From Clostridium sp. chh4-2 (GTDB lineage: Bacteria > Bacillota > Clostridia > Lachnospirales > Lachnospiraceae), in the NCBI RefSeq assembly GCF_002899675.1, contig NZ_PKUU01000023.1, positions 1 to 64,000 on the forward strand: a stretch of DNA of 64,000 bases, written 5' to 3'. Shown one piece after another: positions 32,281 to 43,000 of the stretch. Both the position numbers and the translations under genes were made by a program. The notes under the pieces were generated by a model. That model worked only from the letters and a program-made list of their open reading frames with translations. It was not told the DNA's origin and ran no database searches. Every line of letters begins with the position of its first letter. The first letter of the stretch is position 1.

Positions 32281-33696
32281 TTAAAACCGGAAATAGATAA
32301 ACGGGTTGAAATCAGCTCCCACCATATAGAAGACGCCAAAGGCGAACATCACCAGAAGACCTGCATCCGCTGCGGCTCCCACCGCCCGTTTTCCCGCCGT
32401 CTTCTCCTTCAGCCATGGAATCAGCGGCACGGAACCTATGACGGCCAGGAGAAACAGCGTCAAAAATTCCCGGTCTATGGCCTGCAGAATTTCCACCGCC
32501 CCATAATTTCTAAAATCAAGCGTAAACATGGTTTTAATATAGACCAGCGCATCGCCAAGTGTCTCACACCGGAAAAACACCCAGCCCACCAATACCACAA
32601 TGCCGGTATAGATGTGTCTGACCGCTTTTGGAAGGCGTTCCAGCACTGTTCCCATCTTCCCCCGCTCCAGAACCAGAAACAATCCGTGAAATAATCCCCA
32701 GACAATAAATGTCCAGTCCGCTCCATGCCAGAATCCGGTCAGAAGAAACACAATCAGCAGATTCCGATAGGTTTTCCCCGTCCCCTTCCTGCTTCCTCCC
32801 AGCGGAATATACACATAATCGCGGAACCATGTGGACAGCGAGATGTGCCACCGCCTCCAGAACTCTTTAATGCTGCCGGATATATAAGGATAGTTAAAAT
32901 TCTCCAGAAAATGAAAGCCAAATATCTTTCCCAAACCGATGGCCATGTCGGAATAGGATGAAAAATCCATATAAATCTGCAGCGCATAACAAACGGCTCC
33001 CAGCCATGCAAGGGGAGTATTGATCTTGCTGATACTTCCAAAAACAGTATCTGCCATATATCCCATACCATTGGCCAGAAATATTTTTTTATTAAATCCC
33101 ACGATAAATCTTGTGATGCCGCTGTGAATCATGTCCGAATCGGTATAACGCTCCTTTATCTCCTGATTCACATCTATGTACCTGACAATGGGGCCTGCGA
33201 TCAGCTGGGGAAACAGCATAATATACAACGCCAGATCCAAAGGATTCTTTTGAACCTCTACCTTGCGGTTATAGACGTCAATCACATACGACATAATCTG
33301 AAATGTAAAAAAGGAAATACCGATGGGAAGCGTAATGGCCGGCAGAGCGGCAGTCCAGTCCAGCTTCAGCATATGGGCAGCGGTCTGTACAGTGTCCGCA
33401 AAAAAATTCAAATATTTGAATACGAATAAAATCCCCATATTATAAATGACGGCAGCGGTCAGAACCAGCCGGCGGTTTTTCTCCCGCCCTATCAGCAGTC
33501 CAAATATATAATTCACTATGGTGGACAAGACTAAAAGCGCCAGATATCCAACTCCGCCCCAGGCATAAAATACCAGGGAACAAACCAGCAGGGAAGTATT
33601 TTTAAAAAACTTTCTGCCCGTCAAACACGCCAGCGCATAGATTCCCAGTGTTATCGGCAGAAACAGGAATATAAAAATTGGCGATACAAAAACCAT
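32281..33696 (-). CDS. MBOAT family O-acyltransferase (AlgI/DltB-like)
   Basis: A 471-aa polytopic membrane acyltransferase. The MBOAT hallmark is visible: EFWRRWHISLSTWFRDYVYIPLGG, then the catalytic His in GFWHGADWTFIVWGLFHG. It should pass acetyl groups across the membrane to a polysaccharide or other envelope polymer. The AlgJ-like gene 29 bp upstream is its likely extracytoplasmic partner. GGAGG precedes the ATG. Confidence 0.9.
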   Translation of the reverse strand: MVFVSPIFIFLFLPITLGIYALACLTGRKFFKNTSLLVCSLVFYAWGGVGYLALLVLSTIVNYIFGLLIGREKNRRLVLTAAVIYNMGILFVFKYLNFFADTVQTAAHMLKLDWTAALPAITLPIGISFFTFQIMSYVIDVYNRKVEVQKNPLDLALYIMLFPQLIAGPIVRYIDVNQEIKERYTDSDMIHSGITRFIVGFNKKIFLANGMGYMADTVFGSISKINTPLAWLGAVCYALQIYMDFSSYSDMAIGLGKIFGFHFLENFNYPYISGSIKEFWRRWHISLSTWFRDYVYIPLGGSRKGTGKTYRNLLIVFLLTGFWHGADWTFIVWGLFHGLFLVLERGKMGTVLERLPKAVRHIYTGIVVLVGWVFFRCETLGDALVYIKTMFTLDFRNYGAVEILQAIDREFLTLFLLAVIGSVPLIPWLKEKTAGKRAVGAAADAGLLVMFAFGVFYMVGADFNPFIYFRF

Positions 33697-33725
33697 ACTC
33701 TTTCCTCCGTTTATACTCCGGCCAA

Positions 33726-34877
33726 TCAGTTTTCTAATATCTCCGGATGTTCTTCTAAATATTCAATAATTCCAAATCCCATCACTGGAATATGGGCTTC
33801 ATTTACCTCAAAAATCACGATATCCGTTTCCTCCAGCGCCTGTTTTAAATCCAGCTCTGAATAATCGGAAAAGGTTTCATGAGAAGAATAATTATCTCTG
33901 TATACATCGGTATTCTCCACATAGAGGTCGCCGCCAAACAGTCCGCCACGGATCAGATAATAAATCGTCTGCCCCATAAAACTGCCGCCTCTGCACATCA
34001 GACGCGGCTTCTCTTCCTGCTCATTCGCAGCCGCCTCAGTTTCAACCTCAACGGAATAATAGGTGTCATAAGGTTTTGAAAACACGTTAAATGTATCAAA
34101 AAGATCTGAATCCGGGCTGACCGGTGTTTCCGACGGCGCATAACTGATTCTCATATCCGGGAACTTAAAACGGCTGTGCTCTCCAAGAAAACATTTAAAA
34201 TCGTCTGCCACGTAAGCTCCCGTCACTCTGGTCCAGTGGGTTCCTGTTTTAGGAAACAGGGGAACAGGCGCATTGGAGCCATATTCATTTAAAAATGGAA
34301 TGGAATCATATACCGCAAGGTCATAATCGTTCAAAACCCTGGTAAATACCTCATAATTGCCTTCTCTTTCCTTAAACGGAGCCGCATAATAGTAAAGATC
34401 CGGCACATCCTCCTCATAATAACGGGCTTTGCCGGGAGTGATAAACACGTAAAACTCTTTTCCGCGCAGGGCTAAAGCGTCTCTTATGGCTGTCAGGCTG
34501 TCACAAAGCTGCCTAACCTTTTCTTCTTTAACAGGCGGATAGACCCGCACATATTTGGACACATATTCCTCTTCGAACAGGTTCTTATTCTTGCCGATTA
34601 TAATATTTTTATTAGGTGATTTATCGTAAAGAGAATAAATCATCTGATTGCGCACCTTAATCATCAGATCTCTTCCAGGCAAATGTTCGGAAAAATAGGT
34701 ACCTGCCATATCCTGAACGGTTCCATCTAAAATGCCTTTCCGGTTTATTTCCGGAAATTCTGCCGCTGTACTGACTCCCGACAGCCCATAACGGGCGCCG
34801 CCGTACTTTAGAATTACAGGCATAAAAAGAATGGCTGCGAATCCGATTATAAAAAGATAATTTCCCAGCTTTTTCAT
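33726..34877 (-). CDS. DHHW/AlgJ-like envelope acetylation partner
   Basis: A 383-aa protein with one N-terminal membrane anchor (about residues 5-23) and an extracytoplasmic SGNH-hydrolase-like domain of the AlgJ/AlgX/DHHW kind. The catalytic-type segment FPKTGTHWT corresponds to the family's DxHW region. It is probably the second step of polymer O-acetylation together with the MBOAT protein encoded just downstream. GAGGAG lies eight bases before the ATG. Confidence 0.8.
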   Translation of the reverse strand: MKKLGNYLFIIGFAAILFMPVILKYGGARYGLSGVSTAAEFPEINRKGILDGTVQDMAGTYFSEHLPGRDLMIKVRNQMIYSLYDKSPNKNIIIGKNKNLFEEEYVSKYVRVYPPVKEEKVRQLCDSLTAIRDALALRGKEFYVFITPGKARYYEEDVPDLYYYAAPFKEREGNYEVFTRVLNDYDLAVYDSIPFLNEYGSNAPVPLFPKTGTHWTRVTGAYVADDFKCFLGEHSRFKFPDMRISYAPSETPVSPDSDLFDTFNVFSKPYDTYYSVEVETEAAANEQEEKPRLMCRGGSFMGQTIYYLIRGGLFGGDLYVENTDVYRDNYSSHETFSDYSELDLKQALEETDIVIFEVNEAHIPVMGFGIIEYLEEHPEILEN

Positions 34878-34922
34878 ACATCTGCTCCTCGTAAAACGAA
34901 TTCTGTAATTGTTTTAAAACGT

Positions 34923-35414
34923 CTATACCATCAGCTGATAGTTGACAATATCCAACAGCTGCCCGAATTTTTCTCCTACCTCCCGGATAGTTCCGCAGTA
35001 CTGAAAGCCGAATTCCTCATGAAGGGCAATGCTGGCGTCATTTCCTCCCGTAATAACGGAAATGACCGTGTGAATATCACTGCGCCTTTTAGCCTCGTCA
35101 AGGATATCTCCAATCAGACGGCGCGCAATGCCTCTGCGGCGGTAATCAGGGTCTACATATACGGACAGTTCTACCGTAGCCGCATACGCTTCTTTTTCCC
35201 GGTATTCGGACAAACTGGCGTATCCCACCGCCTTACCGTCCAATTCCGCCACGATTAACGGGTGGTTATTCACATTATGGGAGTGAAACCATTCCATCCG
35301 CTCCTCTATTGTTTTCGGGTTTAAATCAAATGTGGCTGTTCCGTGTAAAACTTCATAATTATATATCCGTACCAGCTGTTCCATATCTGCCGGTCCGGCG
35401 GTTCGGGTTATCAT
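34923..35414 (-). CDS. GNAT acetyltransferase, phosphinothricin-acetyltransferase-like
   Basis: A 163-aa cytoplasmic N-acetyltransferase. The acetyl-CoA site RRRGIARRLIGDILDEA and the E-Y-FxxxGxxxE-type end (HEEFGFQYCGTIREVGEKFGQLLD) match the Pat/YncA-like group, whose members acetylate amino acids or their analogues. Its substrate is not known. AGAGGAGG precedes the ATG. Confidence 0.85.
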   Translation of the reverse strand: MITRTAGPADMEQLVRIYNYEVLHGTATFDLNPKTIEERMEWFHSHNVNNHPLIVAELDGKAVGYASLSEYREKEAYAATVELSVYVDPDYRRRGIARRLIGDILDEAKRRSDIHTVISVITGGNDASIALHEEFGFQYCGTIREVGEKFGQLLDIVNYQLMV

Positions 35415-35502
35415 ATGTGATCGGCCTCCTCTAAATCATAAAATGAATTGTTACCACTATACAATATTTTTATCGGTGCGTCCATGCCTAATATGATAAT
35501 TC

Positions 35503-36225
35503 TTATCCCTTCACGCGTCCAATGCAGATTGTCACGAAAAAAATCTCCGGGATTCCCGATTCTTTAAGAATCCGGGTACACGCTTCTATGGTGCTGCCGG
35601 TGGTATAGATATCGTCCACCAAAAGCGCCCGTTTCACCCCTGTCAGCCGTCTTCCCGGCACAAATGCCTCGCTCAGGTTTTTAAGCCGTTCCGCAGGCCC
35701 CAGCTGTTTTTGGGGAGCCGTTTTTCTGGATCTTAAAAGCGCGTCATTTACCACCGGAACATTCATTTTTTCTCCCAAAAGTTCCGCTAAAATTTCCGCC
35801 TGGTTAAAGCCACGCCTCCTTTTTCTGGAAGGATGGACCGGTACAGGGATCAAAACGTCGGGCCGGATTCTCATCAGCTGCTTTGAATACCGCTGCCAAA
35901 TGGCTTCCGCATAAAAATCCAGATATTCCCGCTTATTTTTATATTTTATCTTCACCATAGAGGTTCTTGATGTATCGTCATAGTTTAAAAGGGCGAGTCC
36001 GTAATCGAAGGACCGTTTATGGCGGCTGCAGTCATAGCAGTATTCCTGCCGGGCATCCGAAATCTCCTTTCCGCATTTTTTGCAGGCAGGCTGTCTGATA
36101 AAGGACAATTTCCGGAAACATTCCGAGCAGATGAGTTCTCCTTTGGGCAGCACAATATCGCCGCATACAGGGCAGCAGCGCGGAAATAACAGTTCAGTTA
36201 TTAAATTTATCAGTTTGAAACTCAC
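35503..36225 (-). CDS. comFC: ComF family phosphoribosyltransferase-like protein
   Basis: A 240-aa protein. It has an N-terminal zinc-binding part (CCPVCGD, CSECF, CKKCGK, CYDCSRHK) and a C-terminal phosphoribosyltransferase fold with PRPP loop ALLVDDIYTTGSTIEAC. In Bacillus, ComFC is needed for DNA uptake by competent cells. It starts at GTG with AAGGAG eight bases upstream and lies 71 bp after recD2. Confidence 0.88.
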   Translation of the reverse strand: MSFKLINLITELLFPRCCPVCGDIVLPKGELICSECFRKLSFIRQPACKKCGKEISDARQEYCYDCSRHKRSFDYGLALLNYDDTSRTSMVKIKYKNKREYLDFYAEAIWQRYSKQLMRIRPDVLIPVPVHPSRKRRRGFNQAEILAELLGEKMNVPVVNDALLRSRKTAPQKQLGPAERLKNLSEAFVPGRRLTGVKRALLVDDIYTTGSTIEACTRILKESGIPEIFFVTICIGRVKG

Positions 36226-36296
36226 GGAGGAATCTCCTTTCGACAGAAAAAACGTAGATTTCCGCCTGCACCCGGAAAGTGCAGGCAGAAAGAGGA

Positions 36297-38516
36297 TCAG
36301 AATTCTTTAATCCGGTCGCAGAGGCCGGTGTAGCGGAGCTGCTCGGTTTCATTATCCACCATGGACTGAAATACCTCCGGCAGGCCTACCAAGCAGACGC
36401 AGGATCTGGCCCTGGTTACCGCAGTATAGATCAGGTTCCTGGTCATCAGCATGCGGGGGCCGGAATGAAGCGGAATCACAACCGCAGGATACTCGCTTCC
36501 CTGGGATTTATGGATGGTAATGGCATAGGCAAGCTCTAACTCTTCCAGCTGCTTATAGCTGTATTCCACCCGTTTTCCGGCGTCAAACTCCACGGTTATC
36601 AGCTCGGCAAATTCATTGATCTCTTTGACAACGCCGATATCGCCGTTAAATACGCCGGTTCCCTTGTCAACAGGAATGCCGTAACGATTTTGGCACTCCC
36701 ACTCGATCGTGTAATTATTTTTAATCTGCATCACTTTATCGCCTTCACGGTAAATGGTTCCGCCGCTTTCCTTCTCCTTCTTGGACGGAGACGGTGGATT
36801 TAAAAATTCCTGCAGAATCGTATTCATGCGTTCCACGCCCAAAGCGCCTTTTCGCATGGGAGTCATGATCTGGATATCAAAAGGATCGGCATGGACATAT
36901 CCCGGAAGTTTCTGCTTCACGAGAGTGATCATCGCATTGATGATCGCGTCAGGATGGTCTCTTCTGATAAACAGGAAATCATTGCTTTTCTTGCCCAGCG
37001 GTATCTTCTCACCCGCATTGATCTTATGGGCGTTGACAATGATATCGCTTTCCGCCGCCTGACGGAAAATCTTGGTAAGCCGGACTACGTTAAAGCATTC
37101 CGACGAGATCATATCCCGAAGCACATTGCCCGGGCCAACGGAGGGCAGCTGGTTGATATCCCCTACCAGGATGAGGCGTGTTCCCACGTTGACCGCCTTT
37201 AAAAGCGCGTGCATCAGGTGGATATCCACCATGGACATCTCGTCGATAATGATCACATCAAATTCCAGCGGATTTTCTTCATTTCTCTCAAAATGCATCC
37301 CCTGGCTTCCCCGCTCTTCCGGAACTCCGTTTAATTCCAGCAGGCGGTGGATGGTCTTGGCGTCATATCCGGTTGCCTCGGTCATTCGTTTCGCCGCCCG
37401 GCCCGTAGGAGCCGCTAAGGCGATGCTCATATCCTGAAGCTCAAAATACCGGATAATGGTGTTGATGGTGGTCGTCTTACCGGTACCAGGGCCTCCGGTG
37501 ATGATGAGAAGGCCGCTGTTGACCGCCTCGATCACAGCCTGTATCTGCATCTCGTCCAGCTCGATCTCTTCCAGTTCCTGAATGCCTGCCAGCTGTCCCC
37601 GGACACGTTCTCCCGGAACCTCTCCTTTGACATTTAAGTCGTGAAGCATCTTGGCGGTGTTCAGTTCCATATAATAATATTGGGAAGCAAAGATGACCCT
37701 TACGCCTTCCCGCTCACGGATCACCAGGCGCTTGTCCATCTGCATGTCCATCAAATGCTTTTCCATATGCTCCGGCGCCACGTTCAAAAGTTCTGAGGAC
37801 TGCCGCAGCAGTTCTTCCTGAGGAAGGTAGGTGTGGCCGTTTGACAGGGCCTGAAGAAGGGTATACAAAATACCGCTTTTAATGCGGAAATCGGAATCCG
37901 TAAAGATTCCCACCTTCGAGGCGATCTCGTCCGCCATCTTAAATCCCACACCGGGTATGTCGTCCGCCATGCGGTAAGGATTTTCTTTTACTATTCCATA
38001 CAGAGAAGGGCCGTATTCCTGATAGATTTTCACCGCCAGATTCATGGAAATGCCATACTCCTGAAGGAACATCATGGCCTGGCGCATCTCTTTCTTCTCT
38101 TCCACCTGAGCACCTATGGCCCGGGCCATCTTGTCGCTGATCCCCTTCACCTCAGAAAGGCGTTCCGGTTCTTCTTCCATAATCCGGAAGGTATCCGCCT
38201 TAAAGCGGCGCACAATCCTGGCCGCCAAAGCAGCTCCTACGCCTTTGATGGCTCCTGAACCCAGATAGCGCTCCATGGACATGGTATCTTCCGGAGCCTG
38301 TATCTCATAGCTCTCCACGGCCATCTGCTCCCCGTAAACCGGATGTTCATTCATAGTTCCGGATGCCTCCAGCAGTTCGCCTTCACTAATATAATGAAAG
38401 GTTCCCACCAGTATGTATTCTTCGCCATCGTTCTGTCCGGTCACGCTGAGAACCGTATAGCCATTTTCTTCATTGCGAAATTTAATTTTTTCCACATATC
38501 CACGTACAGTTGCCAT
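36297..38516 (-). CDS. recD2: ATP-dependent DNA helicase RecD2
   Basis: A 739-aa 5'-3' helicase acting in replication and repair without RecBC. It has an N-terminal OB-like part, helix-hairpin-helix repeats (GAIKGVGAALAARI, EVKGISDKMARAIG, IPGVGFKMADEIA), Walker A GGPGTGKTTTINTI, Walker B IIDEMSMVD and the C-terminal motif TIHKSQGSEYPAVV. Length fits the family. AAGGAG precedes the ATG. Confidence 0.94.
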   Translation of the reverse strand: MATVRGYVEKIKFRNEENGYTVLSVTGQNDGEEYILVGTFHYISEGELLEASGTMNEHPVYGEQMAVESYEIQAPEDTMSMERYLGSGAIKGVGAALAARIVRRFKADTFRIMEEEPERLSEVKGISDKMARAIGAQVEEKKEMRQAMMFLQEYGISMNLAVKIYQEYGPSLYGIVKENPYRMADDIPGVGFKMADEIASKVGIFTDSDFRIKSGILYTLLQALSNGHTYLPQEELLRQSSELLNVAPEHMEKHLMDMQMDKRLVIREREGVRVIFASQYYYMELNTAKMLHDLNVKGEVPGERVRGQLAGIQELEEIELDEMQIQAVIEAVNSGLLIITGGPGTGKTTTINTIIRYFELQDMSIALAAPTGRAAKRMTEATGYDAKTIHRLLELNGVPEERGSQGMHFERNEENPLEFDVIIIDEMSMVDIHLMHALLKAVNVGTRLILVGDINQLPSVGPGNVLRDMISSECFNVVRLTKIFRQAAESDIIVNAHKINAGEKIPLGKKSNDFLFIRRDHPDAIINAMITLVKQKLPGYVHADPFDIQIMTPMRKGALGVERMNTILQEFLNPPSPSKKEKESGGTIYREGDKVMQIKNNYTIEWECQNRYGIPVDKGTGVFNGDIGVVKEINEFAELITVEFDAGKRVEYSYKQLEELELAYAITIHKSQGSEYPAVVIPLHSGPRMLMTRNLIYTAVTRARSCVCLVGLPEVFQSMVDNETEQLRYTGLCDRIKEF

Positions 38517-38615
38517 TTCCCATGCTCCTTGATTCTATCTCCTGCCCTGTTAAATTCAAGCCAGGATAAATCAGGGACGGAGGATTAAAATCCTCCGTCC
38601 CGTCTGTATCTGTCA

Positions 38616-39620
38616 TTAAAATTCCTGTTTTGGACCGTCGCCATGAACGAACTCAATGAATTTTCCTGTACCGATTGCCACCGCTGTCAGCGGATCTTCT
38701 GCAATCATGGTATTGATTCCCGTTTTTTCTTCAATCAGGGAATCCAGACCGCTTAACAGGGAACCGCCGCCTGTAAGAACAATTCCGCGGTCGAAGATAT
38801 CTGCCGCCAGCTCCGGCGGAGTGCGCTCCAATACGTTGTGTACGGCATCCACGATCTGAAGTGCCGGTTCCTTTAACGCGTCTAATGTCTCGTCCGAAGT
38901 AACCACAATGGTCTTAGGAAGACCTGTTACCAGGTTCCGGCCTCTGACTTCCATGGTTAATACTTCCGGTCTGCGGTAAGCAGCTCCTATATTAATCTTA
39001 ATCTCTTCTGCGGTTCTTTCACCGATCAGAAGATTATGTTTTTTTCTCATATAACGGACCAGCGCTTCGTCAAAGTCATCACCTGCAATCTTGATGGAGG
39101 TGCTTACAACCGTACCGCCTAAGGAAATCACCGCGATATCCGCAGTACCTCCTCCGATATCGACAATCATGTTTCCGCATGCCTTGGAGATATCAATTCC
39201 GGCTCCGATGGCCGCCGCTACCGGTTCCTCGATGATGGTAACTTCTCTGGCTCCTGCCTGATAAGTCGCATCTTCGACTGCCTTCTTCTCCACTTCCGTG
39301 GCGCCGCTTGGAATACAAACGCTGATTCTCGGTTTTCTGAGAGTCTTTTTACCGACTGCTTTATTAATGAAGTATTTCAGCATCTTTTCAGTAACCGTAT
39401 AATCGGAGATAACACCTTGGCGCAGCGGTCTGACCGCAACGATGTTGCCCGGAGTTCGTCCAATCATAAGGCGGGCTTCCTCACCAATCGCCATAATCTT
39501 ATTAGTATCGCGGTCTATGGCAACTACGGAAGGCTCTTTCAGCACAACACCCTTTCCCTTAATATATACAAGGATACTGGCTGTACCCAGATCGATTCCA
39601 ATGTCATTAGACACTAACAT
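38616..39620 (-). CDS. mreB: Rod shape-determining protein MreB/Mbl
   Basis: A 334-aa bacterial actin that guides sidewall synthesis. Phosphate 1 GIDLGTASILVYIKGKG, the adenosine part IVLTGGGSLLSGLD and phosphate 2 MIVDIGGGTADIAVI are present. It stands alone, without mreC/mreD, which suggests the Mbl type or an MreB paralogue. AGGAGG lies eight bases before the ATG. A weak promoter (TTTAAA, 17, TATAAT at 39719-39724) lies about 100 bases upstream. Confidence 0.93.
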   Translation of the reverse strand: MLVSNDIGIDLGTASILVYIKGKGVVLKEPSVVAIDRDTNKIMAIGEEARLMIGRTPGNIVAVRPLRQGVISDYTVTEKMLKYFINKAVGKKTLRKPRISVCIPSGATEVEKKAVEDATYQAGAREVTIIEEPVAAAIGAGIDISKACGNMIVDIGGGTADIAVISLGGTVVSTSIKIAGDDFDEALVRYMRKKHNLLIGERTAEEIKINIGAAYRRPEVLTMEVRGRNLVTGLPKTIVVTSDETLDALKEPALQIVDAVHNVLERTPPELAADIFDRGIVLTGGGSLLSGLDSLIEEKTGINTMIAEDPLTAVAIGTGKFIEFVHGDGPKQEF

Positions 39621-39854
39621 ATATGTTCCTCCTGTTCATACTGCTTCATACAAACTATTCTCTATAACTGCTAAACAGTGGCAGCAGCCACTCATTACCA
39701 TTTTAAACTATCGTTACTATTATATACAATCTCTAAGTGTTTTTAAAGGGTTTTTTTATTTTTTATTTTGTTTATGTTTTTTTTATGATAGGTACACACT
39801 TTCGTCACAATTGTTTTTTATACTTTAAGTACGTTATTCGAAAGAGTAACGGGC

Positions 39855-39930
39855 CTTTGTTTCAAGTAAATGACTTGAAATCACAAAGCTTTTTCATACT
39901 CATACCGGACGGCTTAGCCGTCCGGCCCCC
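39855..39930. repeat. CTTTTTCATACTCATAC-hairpin motif, copy a
   Basis: The 17-base CTTTTTCATACTCATAC (39889-39905) runs into a perfect hairpin CCGGACGGC-TTA-GCCGTCCGG (39905-39925) followed by C-rich sequence. The same 17 bases with a different but also perfect-type hairpin occur at 59599-59633. A further stem (TTTGT ... ACAAA) precedes it. The rest of 39621-40006 holds the mreB promoter and a terminator but no gene. Confidence 0.6.
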
Positions 39931-39939
39931 CTAAAAATA

Positions 39940-39974
39940 TAACCGCCCTGCTATTGCAAGGCGGTTTTTTGTTG
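39940..39974. terminator. Terminator after the large secreted protease-like gene
   Basis: AACCGCCCTGC and GCAAGGCGGTT form a stem with TTTTTT on the plus-strand side; on the minus strand a T-rich tract (TTATATTTTT) follows. It lies about 35 bases beyond the stop of the gene ending at 40007. Confidence 0.65.
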
Positions 39975-40006
39975 TATGCGGTGAAGGGGCCGAAGAGTGG
40001 CCGGGG

Positions 40007-43000
40007 TCATGGAATCCATGCCCCGTCTGCTCCAACCATATAACCGTCGGGTGTTCGCTCTCCTGTATACATTTTCCCCATCTCACCATCAGATATGGTA
40101 TGAAAATAATACCATTTCCCCTCTATCTCCTTCCAGCCCACAGTCATGGCTCCGCTGGCTTCCAGGAAAAACCACTTCTGATAGGCGGGATCGTACCACC
40201 AGCCGATGGCTGAAAAGGCATCCTCCTTAAAGTAGTACCAGAGACCTCCTATGCGTTCCCAGGTGGAGACGGCATAGGTTCCGTCCGCCTTCCTAAACCG
40301 CCACTGCTCTCCCATCTGCTCCCAATTCCCGCTGACCGTGTCCGGCATACTGGGGCCAGGGGCCGGGACAGTAGGAACAGTCCAGATCTCGCCGCCGTCA
40401 TCAGAACTGCTGGGGCGGCTGACATAGACCGTGCAGACTGCCTGCCCATCTCCGGCCTTTGCCGTGATAACCGCTTTGCCGGGTTTTAAGGCGATCACCT
40501 GGCCGTTTTTATCCACAGAGGCGATCTCCGGCTTATCTGAAGTATAGATCACCGTCAGCGCTTCATTCGACTCCACTGTGGTCTTTAGCTGACTGGTCTC
40601 CCCCATCCAAAGATTCAGCGTTTCCGGCTCGATGCGGACTTTGGCGGAGGCCGCTTCCATGATCTCAATATGACAGGAGGCTTTTAAACTGACATCAGCC
40701 ATGCTGATGGCCGTCACCGTCACTCTGCCCGGAGCCAGCGCCTCTAAAGCAGTGATGCACTCTCCGCTCTCCGACAGCTGCTGCCCTTCCTGAACGTTGC
40801 TCAGATCGCCGGAAATCTCCCAATAGATCTGCGGAGTGCCGGGATTGAATTGCTCGCTGTCGGAATATAGCAGAGCCGTCAAGTTCAGCGGAAGCACTTC
40901 CCCCTTTTTGAGTTTCAGGGTAATTGTACCGTCGATGATAGGCGCATCTTCAGAGGTGAGATTTAGGCCTCTGGGATAGTCGATCATCTGGTTTCCATAC
41001 CGCAGGTAACTGGTCTCCAGCGCTCCAGCTGCTGCAAATGCCCAGCACAGACTGCTGTTCCCCTGATTCTTGGCTTTGGTGACCAGGCCAAGACTCCTGG
41101 AATCATATTTCTCCGGAAAATGCAGATTGAGAGGCTTGACCTCGATGTCATCAGCTTCTTCATTGGTCATAGCGCCGTCTCTGCTGCTTTGGAGCTTCTG
41201 AATTCTCAGGGCCTTTTCCTCCCTGCTTTGTTCTTCAGCTTCAGTCTGGTCGATTAGCAGCAGATCGTCGAACAGAGCTGCATCATCTCCGCTCTCCGCA
41301 TAGTCTATGTCCGTCTCCGGATCTGTGCTTTTGTCTGCATCGGAAGCGGTAGCCCGATCCATCTTTGAATCAACAACCCGATCCGCATCCGAGCTGGTGG
41401 CAAGGCCGGGCTCCGGGTCTGCGGTACGGTCTGCATCCGAATCCGTTGCACGGTCTGCATCCGAGGCCGTAGCGCGGTGTGCATCCGAGGCCGTAGCGCG
41501 ATGTGCATCCAAATCGACAGCACGGTCTGCATCCGAGGCCGTAGCGCGGCCAGGCTCCGGATGCGTGTCATCCTCGATCTCCCCTGGCGCTTCCCTGTTG
41601 TCTAATATCGTGATCCCCTGATTCTCAGGGGCGTATGTATATGCACAGATGTAAGGATATTCTCCTTTAGCGGAGGCATCCATACATTCAGACTCATCTT
41701 CCCAGCCTGCATAATAGTATGACTTTCCAGGAATTTCTTTGACACCGTTGATTCTGCCATCTACATTCATGTATGTATTAAATACAACGATTTTGTTTTC
41801 ATTACTTGAAAGAGCCACATGGATTTCAAACTTTGAACCGGCCGGGATCGTAATCCCCTGATCCAAACGCGCAGTATAAAAGCCGGGATATTTTAAATAG
41901 CCGGTCTTCACGCGCTCCAGTGGCCCATCCCCGATCCGAACCCCGATCTCATAGGAAAGCTCACCGTATTTGACACTGAAGCCCACTGCTCTGAGCAGCT
42001 CGCTCTCACCTTCATTTTGAAAGACCTGCACCCCCCGCAGGAATCCCACGTTTCCTGTGCCCCCATCTACCATTCCGCCTGCAGTGTTGCTGTACATATG
42101 ATTATAATTGTCATTCTGTTCCGGCGGAGCAAACGCTGCAGGGATAAATGAGGCTATTCCAAAATAACCGGACTCATAGGAGACATAATAATAATCCGGA
42201 TATATCCCGCTATAGGAATTCTTACAAATCCATGCCCCATCCTGCTGGGGCATAGTCTCTTCCACCACGTTCCCATCCTCATCCTGTCTGGTCACACGGA
42301 AATTTTCTTTTGCGATCGTATCGTCCCATCCTACTATCAATATGGCGTGGGGCACAGTTTCACCATCAACATACCCCGGCGGCGCATAGAAATACTCATA
42401 TTTATACCACGGAATATCTGACACTTGGATCCCGGGACTGTAGCACGCTCTGAAAGGCTGGAATATTGTATCTACCGCCCCATATGTCATGATCGCATTC
42501 TTCCAGTGTTCCATGTGGCTGCCATCCCCCCGGTCGGGCGGAAGAAAGAATACATTCTGTGTATGGAAATTGGGCGTCGCTTTTTTATAATGGATATAAT
42601 CACTGGGAATCTCCTGCAGATCTCCTTTGTCATAATACGGCATCACTGCCTCGTTCACCGGCCCCTGCCAATGGGCCAGATAATGAGCCGCCGTCATCGT
42701 ATTCCCACCTCTGTTTTTCTCCGACTCTTTCGAGATGTTCAGCATACGAAAGGGCGACGTCGGGTCAAACATCGTGCCTGCCATATGGGCCTCTGAGTAA
42801 TCGGGCTGTTTGGTTCGATTGGCCTGCTTGGTAATTCTCAGCTGATAGCGGGATTCCTCCACATGTTCCCGGGGCCTGATACGCACCGTATAATCCCCTT
42901 CCTCCAGGCCTATGGGTTCCAAAATCTGGCTGTACAGATAGCTGGAACTGCCGATGACCTGTCGCTGATGCAGTAACTCCATGGTACAGGGGTATTCTGA

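Noticed and set aside
39594..39934. Plus-strand small frames upstream of mreB
   Set aside because: AT-rich with low-complexity Phe runs, no ribosome binding site; the region fits a promoter and repeat instead.
41307..41621. Open frames on both strands across the Asp/Ala repeat linker
   Set aside because: Produced by the 24-bp repeat; no start site or domain supports them.
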